Under the pieces are notes generated by a model. The model saw only the letters and a program-made list of their open reading frames with translations. It did no database searches and was not told where the DNA came from. Positions 53,774 to 61,576 of a stretch of 64,000 nucleotides of DNA are shown in pieces (position 1 is the stretch's first letter; each line of letters begins with the position of its first letter). Source of the DNA: Pseudomonadota bacterium (GTDB taxonomy: Bacteria > Chloroflexota > UBA6077 > JAJPHF01); NCBI GenBank assembly GCA_021325365.1, contig JAJPHF010000113.1:1-64000 (forward strand), written 5' to 3'. Position numbers and translations under genes: made by a program.

Positions 53774-55461
53774 GCCCTCCCTCGTGCCGGCACGCGGCAC
53801 AGCGCGAACACGCGCGCCAGGTCGACGTGGGCGGCGACCGCATCGGCCAGACGATCGTAGGGGTCCTCGGCCCGCGCCGCCCCTCTCAGCACGATACCAC
53901 GCCGTCGCGCCAGCGCCCCCACCAGTGTCGTCCGAATGGCATCGTTATGGAACAGCCCGTGGACGTAGGTTCCCGCCACCAACCCATCGAGCGACACGGC
54001 GCCATCGGGGAGCAAACCTGCATCCCCCGGCCTCCCTTCCCCGGGAAGGACGCGCGGGGCCACCCCGGCCTTCTCATCCCCGTCCGCTCCCCCTTCCCAC
54101 AATGGGAGGGGGGCCGGGGGGGTAGGTCTTATCCGCGCGAACGCACGCAGCGCACTCGTCGTGCGGCCCAGATGAATCTCGTAGCCGTCGAGCGGGAGGC
54201 CCGCGAGGCAGCCGAAGAAGCCATCTGCCGCGCTGATCTCGCCTCGGACCTGCCGCGTGGCCTTGTCGGCGGCGAACACCGTGCGCACGGCGAGCAGCCC
54301 GAGCCCGGCCCGCGCGCCTGCCTCGGCCTCGACGCCGTCGGGGTCGTCCAGCTCGGTGCCCAACATCTGGAAACCGCCGCAGATACCCAGGATGGGCACG
54401 CCCGCCGCGCTCAGTCGCAGGAGCGCGGCGCCCAGACCGCTCACACGCAGCCAGGCCAGGTCCGCGAGCGTGCTCTTGCTGCCGGGCAGGATCAGCAGGT
54501 CCGGCACGCCCAGCTCGTCAGGCGCCGCGACGTAGCGCAGCCGCACGCCCGGCTCGGCCTGGAGCGGTGCGAAGTCGTCGAAGTTGGCGATGCGCGGCAG
54601 GCGAACCACCACTATCTCGACCTGGCCTCCCTCGCCGCCCGGCGGCGAGCTCGACTGAGCGCGTCCTACCCCCTCTCCACCTGGGAAAGGGCTGGGGGGA
54701 GGGCCACTCCCGGCGCTACGGCGATCCAGCCCCAGCGAATCCTCCTCAGGCAGCCGGAGGTCGCGGAGGTACGGCACGACGCCGAGCACCGGGCAGCCGG
54801 TGCGCTCCGCCAGAAAGGTCAGGCCGGGCTCTAGGAGCGCCCGATCGCCGCGAAAGCGGTTGATCAGCAGGCCAGCGACGCGCCCCCGGTCGGCAGGCTC
54901 CAGCAGCGCTAGCGTGCCCACGAGCGCGGCAAATACCCCCCCCCGGTCGATGTCTGCGACCAGCAGCACGGGCGCATCGGCCAGCCGAGCGACCGCCATG
55001 TTCACCAGATCGCCGTCCCGTAGGTTGACCTCGGCCGGGCTGCCCGCGCCCTCGATGAGGACGACGTCGTGGCTGGCCCGCAGCCGCGCCAGGCTCTCGG
55101 CGACGACACCCAGTAGCTCAGGCTTCGCGGCGTGGTACTCGCGCGCGGTCAGGCGCCGCCAGACACGGCCCCGCACGACGACCTGCGAGCGCGCGTCGCC
55201 CTCGGGCTTTAGCAGGATCGGGTTCATGTCCACCGACGGTGCCACGCCGGCGGCCTCCGCCTGCGCCGCCTGCGCGCGGCCGATCTCGCCGCCGTCCGCG
55301 CACACCGCGGCGTTGTTCGACATGTTCTGCGCCTTGAACGGCGCGACGCGCAGGCCCTCCCGCCGCAGCAGCCGGCACAGCGCCGCGACCATCGCACTCT
55401 TCCCGACGCCCGACGCGGTGCCCTGGATCATGAGCGTCGGCGCGCCGGAGTGCTGCGTCAT
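53770..55461 (-). CDS. cobQ: Cobyric acid synthase CobQ with two in-frame palindromic inserts
   Basis: A 563-residue glutamine-dependent amidase adding four amides to adenosylcobyrinate diamide. Motifs: LMIQGTASGVGKSAMVAALC, FKAQNMSNNAAVCADGGEIG, LIEGAGSPAEVNLRDGDLVN, LLVADIDRGGVFAALVGTL, ILPGSKSTLADL and PILGICGGFQMLG (nucleophile Cys). It is about 55-70 residues longer than usual. The extra sequence lies in two Pro/Gly/Glu-rich stretches, about residues 248-281 and 443-483, each encoded by palindromic repeats and placed in variable loops outside the motifs. The frame stays open throughout. ATGA overlaps at both ends. Confidence 0.92.
   Translation of the reverse strand: MTQHSGAPTLMIQGTASGVGKSAMVAALCRLLRREGLRVAPFKAQNMSNNAAVCADGGEIGRAQAAQAEAAGVAPSVDMNPILLKPEGDARSQVVVRGRVWRRLTAREYHAAKPELLGVVAESLARLRASHDVVLIEGAGSPAEVNLRDGDLVNMAVARLADAPVLLVADIDRGGVFAALVGTLALLEPADRGRVAGLLINRFRGDRALLEPGLTFLAERTGCPVLGVVPYLRDLRLPEEDSLGLDRRSAGSGPPPSPFPGGEGVGRAQSSSPPGGEGGQVEIVVVRLPRIANFDDFAPLQAEPGVRLRYVAAPDELGVPDLLILPGSKSTLADLAWLRVSGLGAALLRLSAAGVPILGICGGFQMLGTELDDPDGVEAEAGARAGLGLLAVRTVFAADKATRQVRGEISAADGFFGCLAGLPLDGYEIHLGRTTSALRAFARIRPTPPAPLPLWEGGADGDEKAGVAPRVLPGEGRPGDAGLLPDGAVSLDGLVAGTYVHGLFHNDAIRTTLVGALARRRGIVLRGAARAEDPYDRLADAVAAHVDLARVFALCRVPARGRA
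54015..54135. repeat. Palindromic insert 2 inside cobQ
   Basis: Two palindromes lie in this stretch: CCTTCCC/GGGAAGG at 54035-54049, and CCCCCTTCCCA/TGGGAGGGGGG (one wobble) at 54089-54113 with loop CAA. Such CCC-TTCCCA-loop-TGGGAGGGG units recall dispersed intergenic palindromes of many GC-rich bacteria. Here they are translated as PPAPLPLWEGG and VLPGEGRPG-type segments. Confidence 0.7.
54620..54720. repeat. Palindromic insert 1 inside cobQ
   Basis: It contains CTCGCCGCC/GGCGGCGAG (54631-54649, 9-bp arms) and a CCCTCTCC-ACCT-GGGAAAGGG palindrome within 54665-54705 followed by a GGGGGGAGGG run. It is translated as PPPSPFPGGEGVGR and SSSPPGGEGG between DSLGLDRR and the conserved VRLPRIANFDDF. 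Confidence 0.7.
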
Positions 55462-56540
55462 CGGCGCGCTCCGCCCGTCAAGACGTTGGTGGTGAGCACG
55501 CGCTCGAGCGCGGCGAGCAGCGCGTCGCACTCCGCCAGCGGACGCGCCGCGAGCCGCAGATAGCCGGGCAGGCCGAAGGACGCGCAGTCGCGCACGTAGA
55601 TGCCCGCAGCGCGCAGCGCGCTCGCAACCTCCGACCCGTCGGGCACGGCGACCAGGAAGAAGTTGGCGGCCGACGGCAGCGCTTCCAGGCCGAGCGCCCG
55701 CAGGCCCTTCGCCAGGTACGCCGTCGCCTCGCGCGCGAGCGCCCGGCCCCGCGTAACGTGGTCGCCCGCCGCGAGCGCCGCGAGCCCCGCGGCCTGCGCG
55801 ACCGCGTTCACCGACCACGGCGGCTGGGCCCACTGCAGCGCGCGCGCCACCGCGGGGGCCGCGAGGGCGTAGCCGAGCCGCAGGCCGGCGAGCGCGTGGT
55901 CTTTCGTCAGCGACCGTAGCACGACCAGCCGGCCGTCGGTCAGGAGCGGCCGCACGTCCCACGGCTCGGGCACGAAGCCCGCGTACGCCTCATCCAGTAC
56001 GAGGAGGCCCGGGACGACCGCCAGCAGGCGCTCGACGTCCGCCCGGCCGAGATACACGCCCGTCGGGTTGTTCGGGTTGCAGAGGAACGTCAGGCGCGGC
56101 CGCGTCGCCGTGATCACGCGACAAAGCGCCGCCACGTCGAGCCGGAAGCCGTCGGCCGCGGACGCCCGATACTCGGCGACGCGCGCGCCCATGAGCCGCG
56201 CGGCGCGCGCGTACTCCGCGAACGTCGGCCCGACGACGAGCGCCCGCTGCCCCCGCTCGATATACGCCAGCGCCAGCAGCCAGATCAGCTCCGCCGAGCC
56301 GTTCCCGACTACCAGGCGCTCGGGCGCGACGTTCAGGCCCGCGGCCAGCGCGGTGCGCAGCGTGGCCGCGTCCGGCTCGGGGTAACGGCCGATCGGGGCC
56401 GCGCGCGCGGCGGCGAGCACGCTGGAGGCCGGGCCTAGCGGGTTGCTGCTCACGCTGAAGTCCAGCACGGCGCCTGCGCTGAGGGGCGCGCTGCCGTGGA
56501 CGGCGGGCGGCAGGTCGAGCAGCTCAGGACGGGGCTGCAT
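55458..56540 (-). CDS. CobC/CobD-type aminotransferase-fold enzyme (threonine-phosphate decarboxylase)
   Basis: A 360-residue fold-type I PLP enzyme. FSVSSNPLGPASSVLAAAR starts the fold, LVVGNGSAELIWLLALAY and FLCNPNNPTGVYLGRADVE bind PLP, and LRSLTKDHALAGLRLGYAL carries the Schiff-base Lys. In this setting it should supply aminopropanol phosphate from threonine-O-phosphate (CobD of Salmonella, CobC of Pseudomonas) for the nucleotide loop. Histidinol-phosphate aminotransferase is the near relative; location decides. It overlaps cbiB by 17 bases. Confidence 0.85.
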   Translation of the reverse strand: MQPRPELLDLPPAVHGSAPLSAGAVLDFSVSSNPLGPASSVLAAARAAPIGRYPEPDAATLRTALAAGLNVAPERLVVGNGSAELIWLLALAYIERGQRALVVGPTFAEYARAARLMGARVAEYRASAADGFRLDVAALCRVITATRPRLTFLCNPNNPTGVYLGRADVERLLAVVPGLLVLDEAYAGFVPEPWDVRPLLTDGRLVVLRSLTKDHALAGLRLGYALAAPAVARALQWAQPPWSVNAVAQAAGLAALAAGDHVTRGRALAREATAYLAKGLRALGLEALPSAANFFLVAVPDGSEVASALRAAGIYVRDCASFGLPGYLRLAARPLAECDALLAALERVLTTNVLTGGARR

Positions 56541-57480
56541 CGTGCCCCCGCGCCAGCGCCCAGACGACGTAGCCGACCGTGCCGAACGCCGCCGCCGTGC
56601 GCCCCAGGGCGATCGCGGCCGGGATGGCGGCGGCCGGTGGTCGCGGCCCCTCCCCAAGCACGTAGTGGCCGAGCTTCTCCAGCCGCACCCCCAGCGCGCC
56701 CGCCGCCGCGCTCATCGGCCAGCCCGCGTTCGGGCTCGCCGTGCGGCGATGGTGCCGCCGCGCCACGCGCCACGCGGCGCGGGCGTCGGCGCCTCGCCCC
56801 CAAGCCGCCAGGACCAGCAGTAGCGCGGTCAGCCGTGCGGGCGCCCAGTTCGCCGCGTCGTCCAGTCGCGCCGCCGCCTTGCCGAGATACTCGTAGCGCC
56901 CGTGGTAGCCAAGCATCGCGTCGCAGGTGTTCAGGAAGCGGTAGGCGACGGCGCCGGGCAAGCCGAGCACGGCAAACCAGAACAACGGCGCGACGAAGCT
57001 GTCGCTCAGATTCTCCGCGACTGACTCGACCGCGGCCGCGGCGACGAGCGGGGGGTCGAGCGCCGCGGTATCGCGGCTGACCAACGAGCGCAGCGCCGCG
57101 CGCGCGCCGTCGAGGCTGCCGGCGGCGAGCCCCGCGGCCACGGCGCTCGCCGCATCGTCCAGCGCCCGGATGGCGAAGGTGCTCTTCAGCAGGAACACGC
57201 TCGCCGCCAGCGCGAGCGGCGCGGCCCGCCGGCGCAGCGAGCGGAGCGCCAGCCGCGTCCCCAGCCAGCAGCCCGCGGCGCCGCCGAGCGCAATTACCCC
57301 CCCGTAGACGACGGAGACCACGGGCGAGGGGGGCACCCACCGCTCGGCCGCGCCGATGATACGCCCCATCGCCACGACCGGATGGCACCAGCCCGGCGGC
57401 TCGCCCAGTAGAGCATCGGCCGCAATGGCCAGCGCCAGCACGACCACGTCGCTGTCGTCCCGCCGCGTGCCGATCCTCAC
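56524..57480 (-). CDS. cbiB: Adenosylcobinamide-phosphate synthase (CbiB/CobD)
   Basis: A 318-residue integral membrane enzyme joining aminopropanol (phosphate) to cobyric acid. ADALLGEPPGWCHPVVAMGR is the family N-terminus, with DGARAALRSLVSRDTAALD, AAVESVAENLSDSFVAPLFW and YRFLNTCDAMLGYHGRYEYL as hallmarks, and about four to five hydrophobic helices. First gene of the operon. The GTG at 57480 has its Shine-Dalgarno (AGAGG, 9 bases away) inside the right arm of the leader terminator hairpin. Confidence 0.9.
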   Translation of the reverse strand: MRIGTRRDDSDVVVLALAIAADALLGEPPGWCHPVVAMGRIIGAAERWVPPSPVVSVVYGGVIALGGAAGCWLGTRLALRSLRRRAAPLALAASVFLLKSTFAIRALDDAASAVAAGLAAGSLDGARAALRSLVSRDTAALDPPLVAAAAVESVAENLSDSFVAPLFWFAVLGLPGAVAYRFLNTCDAMLGYHGRYEYLGKAAARLDDAANWAPARLTALLLVLAAWGRGADARAAWRVARRHHRRTASPNAGWPMSAAAGALGVRLEKLGHYVLGEGPRPPAAAIPAAIALGRTAAAFGTVGYVVWALARGHDAAPS

Positions 57481-57489
57481 ACCAAAACA

Positions 57490-57516
57490 CCTCTGGTTGC
57501 TGCTCGCAACCAGAGG
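57490..57516 (-). terminator. Leader hairpin: terminator and RBS-sequestering platform
   Basis: An 11-bp perfect stem (57490-57500 with 57506-57516) and 5-base loop, followed on the minus strand by TGTTTTGG. The right arm contains AGAGG, the cbiB Shine-Dalgarno, so folding would both favour termination and hide the ribosome site. Confidence 0.75.
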
Positions 57517-57589
57517 CGCCCCTGCGCGGCGACGGCCAGCGGCCGGGCCGTGGGCCTACTCTCTGCAGCGAAGAGCAACGGTCCCTTGC

Positions 57590-57690
57590 CCGGGTCGGCG
57601 TTCTGGCTCGCAAGCCGAGGCTTGCTTACAGCGGCGCGACCGCGGCGGCTTCTCACCGCCTTTCCCGACACCGGACACCTATGCATTTGG
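57590..57690 (-). promoter_or_regulatory. Cobalamin riboswitch aptamer
   Basis: Conserved elements in order on the minus strand: ATAGGTGTCC (57673-57682), CGGTGAGAAGCCG (57646-57658), CGGTCGCGCCGCTGTAAGC (about 57624-57642) and a B12-box-like GAGCCAGAACGCC (57597-57609). Their order and spacing fit the adenosylcobalamin riboswitch; a 9-bp hairpin precedes it at 57691-57712. It should turn down the B12 operon when cobalamin is plentiful. Confidence 0.85.
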
Positions 57691-57722
57691 CGCGGTGGGT
57701 TCGCCCACCGCGGACTACGGGC

Positions 57723-57751
57723 AGTATACGATTGAACCGTCCGCACGACAA
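57723..57751 (-). promoter_or_regulatory. Promoter of the cobalamin operon
   Basis: TTGTCG (57746-57751) and TATACT (57723-57728) are exactly 17 bases apart on the minus strand, placing the transcript start near 57716, just ahead of the aptamer. Confidence 0.7.
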
Positions 57752-57798
57752 CCCCCGCGCAGCCCGCGGCCGAACGGCGGGTGCCAGCGCCGTCCGGC

Positions 57799-58251
57799 TC
57801 ACGGCTGGCTAGCCAGCCAACCACCTCGGCTGCGCTTCCATACCAGGTTGCAGCAGGTCGCGCTTCGCCAGGCTTCGCAGCGCACTCCCCCCTTGGCCCC
57901 CTCCGCAAGCGTGCAGTAGCGCTGCTCGAAGCGAATCACCGTGTCCGCGCTGATCTCCACGCCGGCCAGACGATCGCGCGCGGTGAGCGGCAGCCGGATG
58001 GCGTCAGCCCGCGGGTATCGCACCTGCCAGACCCACTCGCCTCCCGGTCCCGCCGTCGGCTCCGTGCTATAGATGCTGCCCGCGCGGAACTCGAGGCGGC
58101 CAGGCGGCAACCCGCTCTCCGACCGTTCCGTGATGAAGGCCGCCACGGCCATTTCGTTCAGGTCATCGAGCCAGGGATCGCCGTCCTGCCACGGCCCGCG
58201 CACGCTGCACGCTGTGAGCAACAGCGCCAGGAGCAGCCAGACGACACGCAT
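57799..58251 (-). CDS. Small predicted lipoprotein
   Basis: A 150-residue exported protein. Signal peptide MRVVWLLLALLLTAC ends in a lipobox (LTAC) with Cys15 as lipidation site. The rest (WLDDLNEMAVAAFITERS, YSTEPTAGPGGEWVWQVRY) is a small mixed domain with four further cysteines near the end, which could pair in disulfides. GGGGAG lies 5-6 bases before the ATG. No family is named. It lies upstream of the B12 leader on the same strand; its terminator is not evident. Confidence 0.6.
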   Translation of the reverse strand: MRVVWLLLALLLTACSVRGPWQDGDPWLDDLNEMAVAAFITERSESGLPPGRLEFRAGSIYSTEPTAGPGGEWVWQVRYPRADAIRLPLTARDRLAGVEISADTVIRFEQRYCTLAEGAKGGVRCEAWRSATCCNLVWKRSRGGWLASQP

Positions 58252-58331
58252 GCTCGCTCCCCTCTGCGCGGTAGTATAAGGCGACACACGCGAGGACCAC
58301 CGGCCACTCGCCGCGCCGGATCAGGAGCACC

Positions 58332-59762
58332 GTGGAACAAGCACGCTCCCTAGCTCCCGGCAGACAGCCGCCCGCCTGGGGCCTCCCGCCACCCGACGAA
58401 ACCGTTGACGACCCGGCGTACGCTGCTGCGCTCGACTACCTGTACGGCCTGTCGGCTACGCCGCGCCCGGCCGCCGCCATTCGCGCCGATCAGCCCCGCA
58501 AAGTCCCGCGCATGCGGCGCCTGCTCGCACTCTGCGAGCAGCCGCAGCAGCGCTTTCCGGCGGTGCTCGTCGCCGGCACGAAGGGCAAGGGCTCGACGGC
58601 GGCGATGCTGGCGGCCATCCTGCAAGCCGCTGGCCTGCGGATCGGCCGCTACACGCAGCCGCATCTCGTGAGTTACCGCGAGCGTACGTGGCTGGACGGC
58701 GAGTACATACCGGCCAGTGCCGTGGCCCAGCTCACGCGCGAGCTACGGCCGCTGGTGGCGGCGGCCGAACGCGAATCGCCCGACCTCGGCCACTTCACCA
58801 CCTTCGAGGTCGGCACCGCGCTCACCTTCCTCTACTTCGCTCGACGGGGCGTGGACCTGGCGGTGGTCGAGGTCGGCGTCGGCGGCGCTCACGACGCGAC
58901 CAACGTGCTCGACCCCCTGGTGAGCGTCATCACGCCGATCAGCGCGGACCACCTGGACACGCTCGGTCCCACCCTCGCGGATGTCGCCCGCGCGAAAGCC
59001 GGCATCCTCCGGGCGGGCCGACCAGCCGTCCTGGGCTTGCAGCCGCCAGAAGCCATGGCCGTGTTGCGCGCGGCGGCCCGGCGCCTCGCCGTGCCATTCG
59101 CCCGGGTGGGCCGCGACTGGCGGTGGGAGCCCGAGGCGGCCCCCGCCGCCGCGAGTGCCTTCACCCTGCGCGGCCCGGCGACCGCGTACGCCGGTCTCAC
59201 GCTGCCCCTCCTCGGCCGGCACCAGCGGGATAACGCGGCGCTCGCCGTCGCCGCGGCCGACGCGCTGCGCGGCCGCGGCATCCGGCTGAGCCCCGGGGCC
59301 GTGGCGCGAGGCCTCGCCGGGGTCGTCTGGCCCGGTCGCGTGCAGGTGCTCCCGACCCGGCCCCCGCTCGTCGTCGACGGCGCCCACAACGCCGCCTCGG
59401 CTGCCAGCCTGCGCGCCACCCTGGAGGACTGTTTCCCCGGTCGGCGTATGGTCCTGGTGCTCGGCTGCACCGCCGACAAGGATCTGGCCGGTATCGTCGA
59501 TGCGCTCGTCCCACTCGCACGACGCGTGATCGCGACGCAGGCGCGGCACCCCCGCGCCGCGCCCGCCGCGGCGGTAGCCGCCGCGGCGGCAGGCGCCGGA
59601 GCCACGGTCACGGTCGCGCCCGACGTCGCCGCCGCGATCGCGGCGGCCGGCGCCACCTCCGATGCGCTGGTGATCGTAGCGGGCTCGCTGTTCCTCGCCG
59701 GCGAGGCGCTCGCGCACGGCGCCACGCTCCCGCTGCGCGACACTGACGCCGCCCGCGCCTAA
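58332..59762 (+). CDS. folC: Folylpolyglutamate/dihydrofolate synthase
   Basis: A 476-residue Mur-ligase-fold enzyme adding glutamate to (dihydro)folates. P-loop VLVAGTKGKGSTAAMLAAIL, QPHLVSYRERTWLDG, VDLAVVEVGVGGAHDATNVL, ISADHLDTLGPTLADVARAK and C-terminal LVVDGAHNAASAASL are all present. A 30-residue N-terminal extension is rich in Pro. GTG start with AGGAG 5-6 bases ahead. It is divergent from the lipoprotein gene; the next gene lies about 285 bases downstream after a possible TATACT -10. Confidence 0.9.
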   Translation: MEQARSLAPGRQPPAWGLPPPDETVDDPAYAAALDYLYGLSATPRPAAAIRADQPRKVPRMRRLLALCEQPQQRFPAVLVAGTKGKGSTAAMLAAILQAAGLRIGRYTQPHLVSYRERTWLDGEYIPASAVAQLTRELRPLVAAAERESPDLGHFTTFEVGTALTFLYFARRGVDLAVVEVGVGGAHDATNVLDPLVSVITPISADHLDTLGPTLADVARAKAGILRAGRPAVLGLQPPEAMAVLRAAARRLAVPFARVGRDWRWEPEAAPAAASAFTLRGPATAYAGLTLPLLGRHQRDNAALAVAAADALRGRGIRLSPGAVARGLAGVVWPGRVQVLPTRPPLVVDGAHNAASAASLRATLEDCFPGRRMVLVLGCTADKDLAGIVDALVPLARRVIATQARHPRAAPAAAVAAAAAGAGATVTVAPDVAAAIAAAGATSDALVIVAGSLFLAGEALAHGATLPLRDTDAARA

Positions 59763-60046
59763 GCTCTCGCGCTCGCCGCGCACGCTAGCGCCCGCGGTGG
59801 TCTATACTGGAGACGACTCATTGGACCACATCCCGCGGGCGCCGGTGCGCCGTGCGGCGTAGGGCGGCGGTGTGCTGGCCCGGTGAAAACGCTGGCACGA
59901 TTGTTGTAGTGCAGAGCGCAGCCGCCCGCCTATTGTCGCAGGAGCCGGCGGGGCGCTCGCCAATCGCCCGGCGTGCCAGCCGCCGCGAACGGGTCGAGCT
60001 ACCGCGGCCCGCGGACCAGTGGCGTGCCAGATGAGGAGTTGTGACG

Positions 60047-60454
60047 GTGTCGATCACCGACTACGACCAGCTCAGCATTGGCGAGCTGGGCCGGCGGCTC
60101 GCCGACACCACCTCGGAGCTGGTCCACAAGCAGATCGAGCTAGCCAAGCAGGAGGCCCGCGAGGATCTCCAGCAGAATCTGCGCGGGGCCGTTTTGCTCG
60201 CTATCGGCGCGGTGCTTTTCTTGTTCGCCGTCATTTGCTTGCTTGACGCGCTGGTCGCCGCTAGCAGCGCGGTGCTGAGCTGGCCGCTCTGGGTCTGCGC
60301 GGTCGTCTGGTTCGTGATCTTCGCCGTGTTCGGCGCCGGCGCGGCATTTCTCGGCAAGCAGCGGCTCCAGCTACGCCCGCTCGGCCGCACTCGCGCCGAG
60401 GCGAAGGAGAACTTGGAGTGGGTGAGACAGCGGCTGACACCGCCCGCGAGCTAG
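60047..60454 (+). CDS. Phage-holin-III-like membrane protein (PF07332 type)
   Basis: A 135-residue protein: an amphipathic N-terminal helix (LSIGELGRRLADTTSELVHK), then two membrane helices (LLAIGAVLFLFAVICLLDAL; WVCAVVWFVIFAVFGAGAAF) and a basic tail. This is the Actinobacteriophage_holin_3/DUF1469 layout, common as a chromosomal stress or envelope protein and not evidence of a prophage. GAGGAG at 60033-60038 gives 8 bases to the GTG at 60047 but only 2 to the one at 60041, so the former is used. It overlaps the next gene by 37 bases. Confidence 0.75.
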   Translation: MSITDYDQLSIGELGRRLADTTSELVHKQIELAKQEAREDLQQNLRGAVLLAIGAVLFLFAVICLLDALVAASSAVLSWPLWVCAVVWFVIFAVFGAGAAFLGKQRLQLRPLGRTRAEAKENLEWVRQRLTPPAS

Positions 60455-60978
60455 ACGCCCTGCGCGGCGAAACCGAGCGCTTGCTGGACGCTCTGGAGGG
60501 ACGCGCCCGCCAGGCCCTCGACGTCCAGCGCCAGGTCGAAGCGCACCGGCCACTCGTGATGGTGCTGGGCGGTGGCGCGGCACTCCTCGCCGCGGTCACG
60601 GTCCTGCTGCTGTGGTATCGCTCGTACCGACGCGCTCAGGAGGCGCGTCGCCCCATCAACCGGCTGCGTCAGGGAGCCGCCGCCGTCGCGGAGGAGGCCG
60701 GCGCACGCGCGCGGCGTGTCGGCCGTGCCCTGCGCGGCGAGCCGGAGGAAGTCCACGAGGAGACAACGCGCGAGCGCGTGAAGGAACAGCAGACAACCCT
60801 CCCGCAGCGCCTGGTGGGGGCGGCGGCCGCGGCCGCCACGATGGCGCTCGTCGATCAGTTCACGCGCTGGCTGGCGAAGCGACAATCGACCGGCGTCGCA
60901 CAGAGCCACGCGGCGCCGCGCCCAGCACCCGCATCGAACGGACCCGCTGACGCTACGGGGAGCCCACCGCTCGGCTGA
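60418..60978 (+). CDS. DUF3618-like membrane protein paired with the holin-like gene
   Basis: A 186-residue protein: an N-terminal helical stretch (ELDALRGETERLLDALEGRA) like DUF3618, a membrane helix (LVMVLGGGAALLAAVTVLLLW), a charged helical middle and an Ala-rich second hydrophobic patch (LVGAAAAAATMALVDQF), ending in a Pro/Ala tail. GTG at 60418 follows AAGGAG by 8 bases and lies inside the holin-like gene in another frame; the 37-base overlap shows coupling. Holin-III and DUF3618 genes occur together elsewhere. Confidence 0.6.
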   Translation: MGETAADTARELDALRGETERLLDALEGRARQALDVQRQVEAHRPLVMVLGGGAALLAAVTVLLLWYRSYRRAQEARRPINRLRQGAAAVAEEAGARARRVGRALRGEPEEVHEETTRERVKEQQTTLPQRLVGAAAAAATMALVDQFTRWLAKRQSTGVAQSHAAPRPAPASNGPADATGSPPLG

Positions 60979-61003
60979 GTATCACCTGGGCCGGGGCGGA
61001 GCT

Positions 61004-61402
61004 TCAGGGCGGCGTGGCTCCGCCGTCGGCCGACTCCTCCTCCGGCTCGCGCATCTCCCCGTCCTGCACCCGGCCGCGCAGCACCAGCAATCGGGCGTAC
61101 TGCCAGGGCGTGAAGGGAAACGGGCGTTCCGCCGTCGGGCTCGGCAGCGTCTTGTCGTCCGAAGCCGCGGCTACCTCGACGCGAGACACCCCGCGGCGCG
61201 GCTTCGCGCGACCCCGCCCGCGGCGACGCCGGCGGGGTGGGCTCCAGCGCTCGGGAGGCAGTTGCAGTCGCAGACGGGTTCCGCACCGACAAGCCAGGTC
61301 ATACGTCTCCTGGCGCGTGCCCTCGCGAGTCGACATGACGACCATCGACTGGTCTTCGGCCAACAACTCGCCACAGAGCGGGCAGTGCAGGTGCACGGAC
61401 AT
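61004..61402 (-). CDS. Hypothetical zinc-knuckle protein
   Basis: A 132-residue protein. An N-terminal metal site HLHCPLCGELL plus ACRCGTRLRL (CxxC and CxC) is followed by a very Arg-rich stretch (RRRRRRGRGRAKPRRG) and an acidic tail. The layout suggests a nucleic-acid-contacting protein, but no family is known to me. A GGGGAGG lies about 10 bases before the ATG. It converges with the DUF3618-like gene. Confidence 0.5.
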   Translation of the reverse strand: MSVHLHCPLCGELLAEDQSMVVMSTREGTRQETYDLACRCGTRLRLQLPPERWSPPRRRRRGRGRAKPRRGVSRVEVAAASDDKTLPSPTAERPFPFTPWQYARLLVLRGRVQDGEMREPEEESADGGATPP

Positions 61403-61576
61403 CTCAGCATCGCCTCCCCATGGGTCGGGCCCGCCGCTCGGGCTGATGCGCGGCAGCCTGCCGCCGGCGCTACGTCAGCCGCGCTCGGTGCGCTCACCCT
61501 TCTCACACAGATTATAGGGGGTGGGCGCAAGCGACTGGCTAGAGCCCCGCGACGAGACGTGGCGATGGACCGGGCA

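Noticed and set aside
57691..57712. Hairpin with GGTTCGCC-like loop resembling a tRNA T-arm
   Set aside because: No acceptor, D or anticodon arms and no ANTC after TTC; it is a simple 9-bp leader stem of the riboswitch.
60047..60454. Holin gene as sign of a prophage
   Set aside because: No phage structural, integrase or lysin gene is near, and this holin-III type is common on chromosomes.
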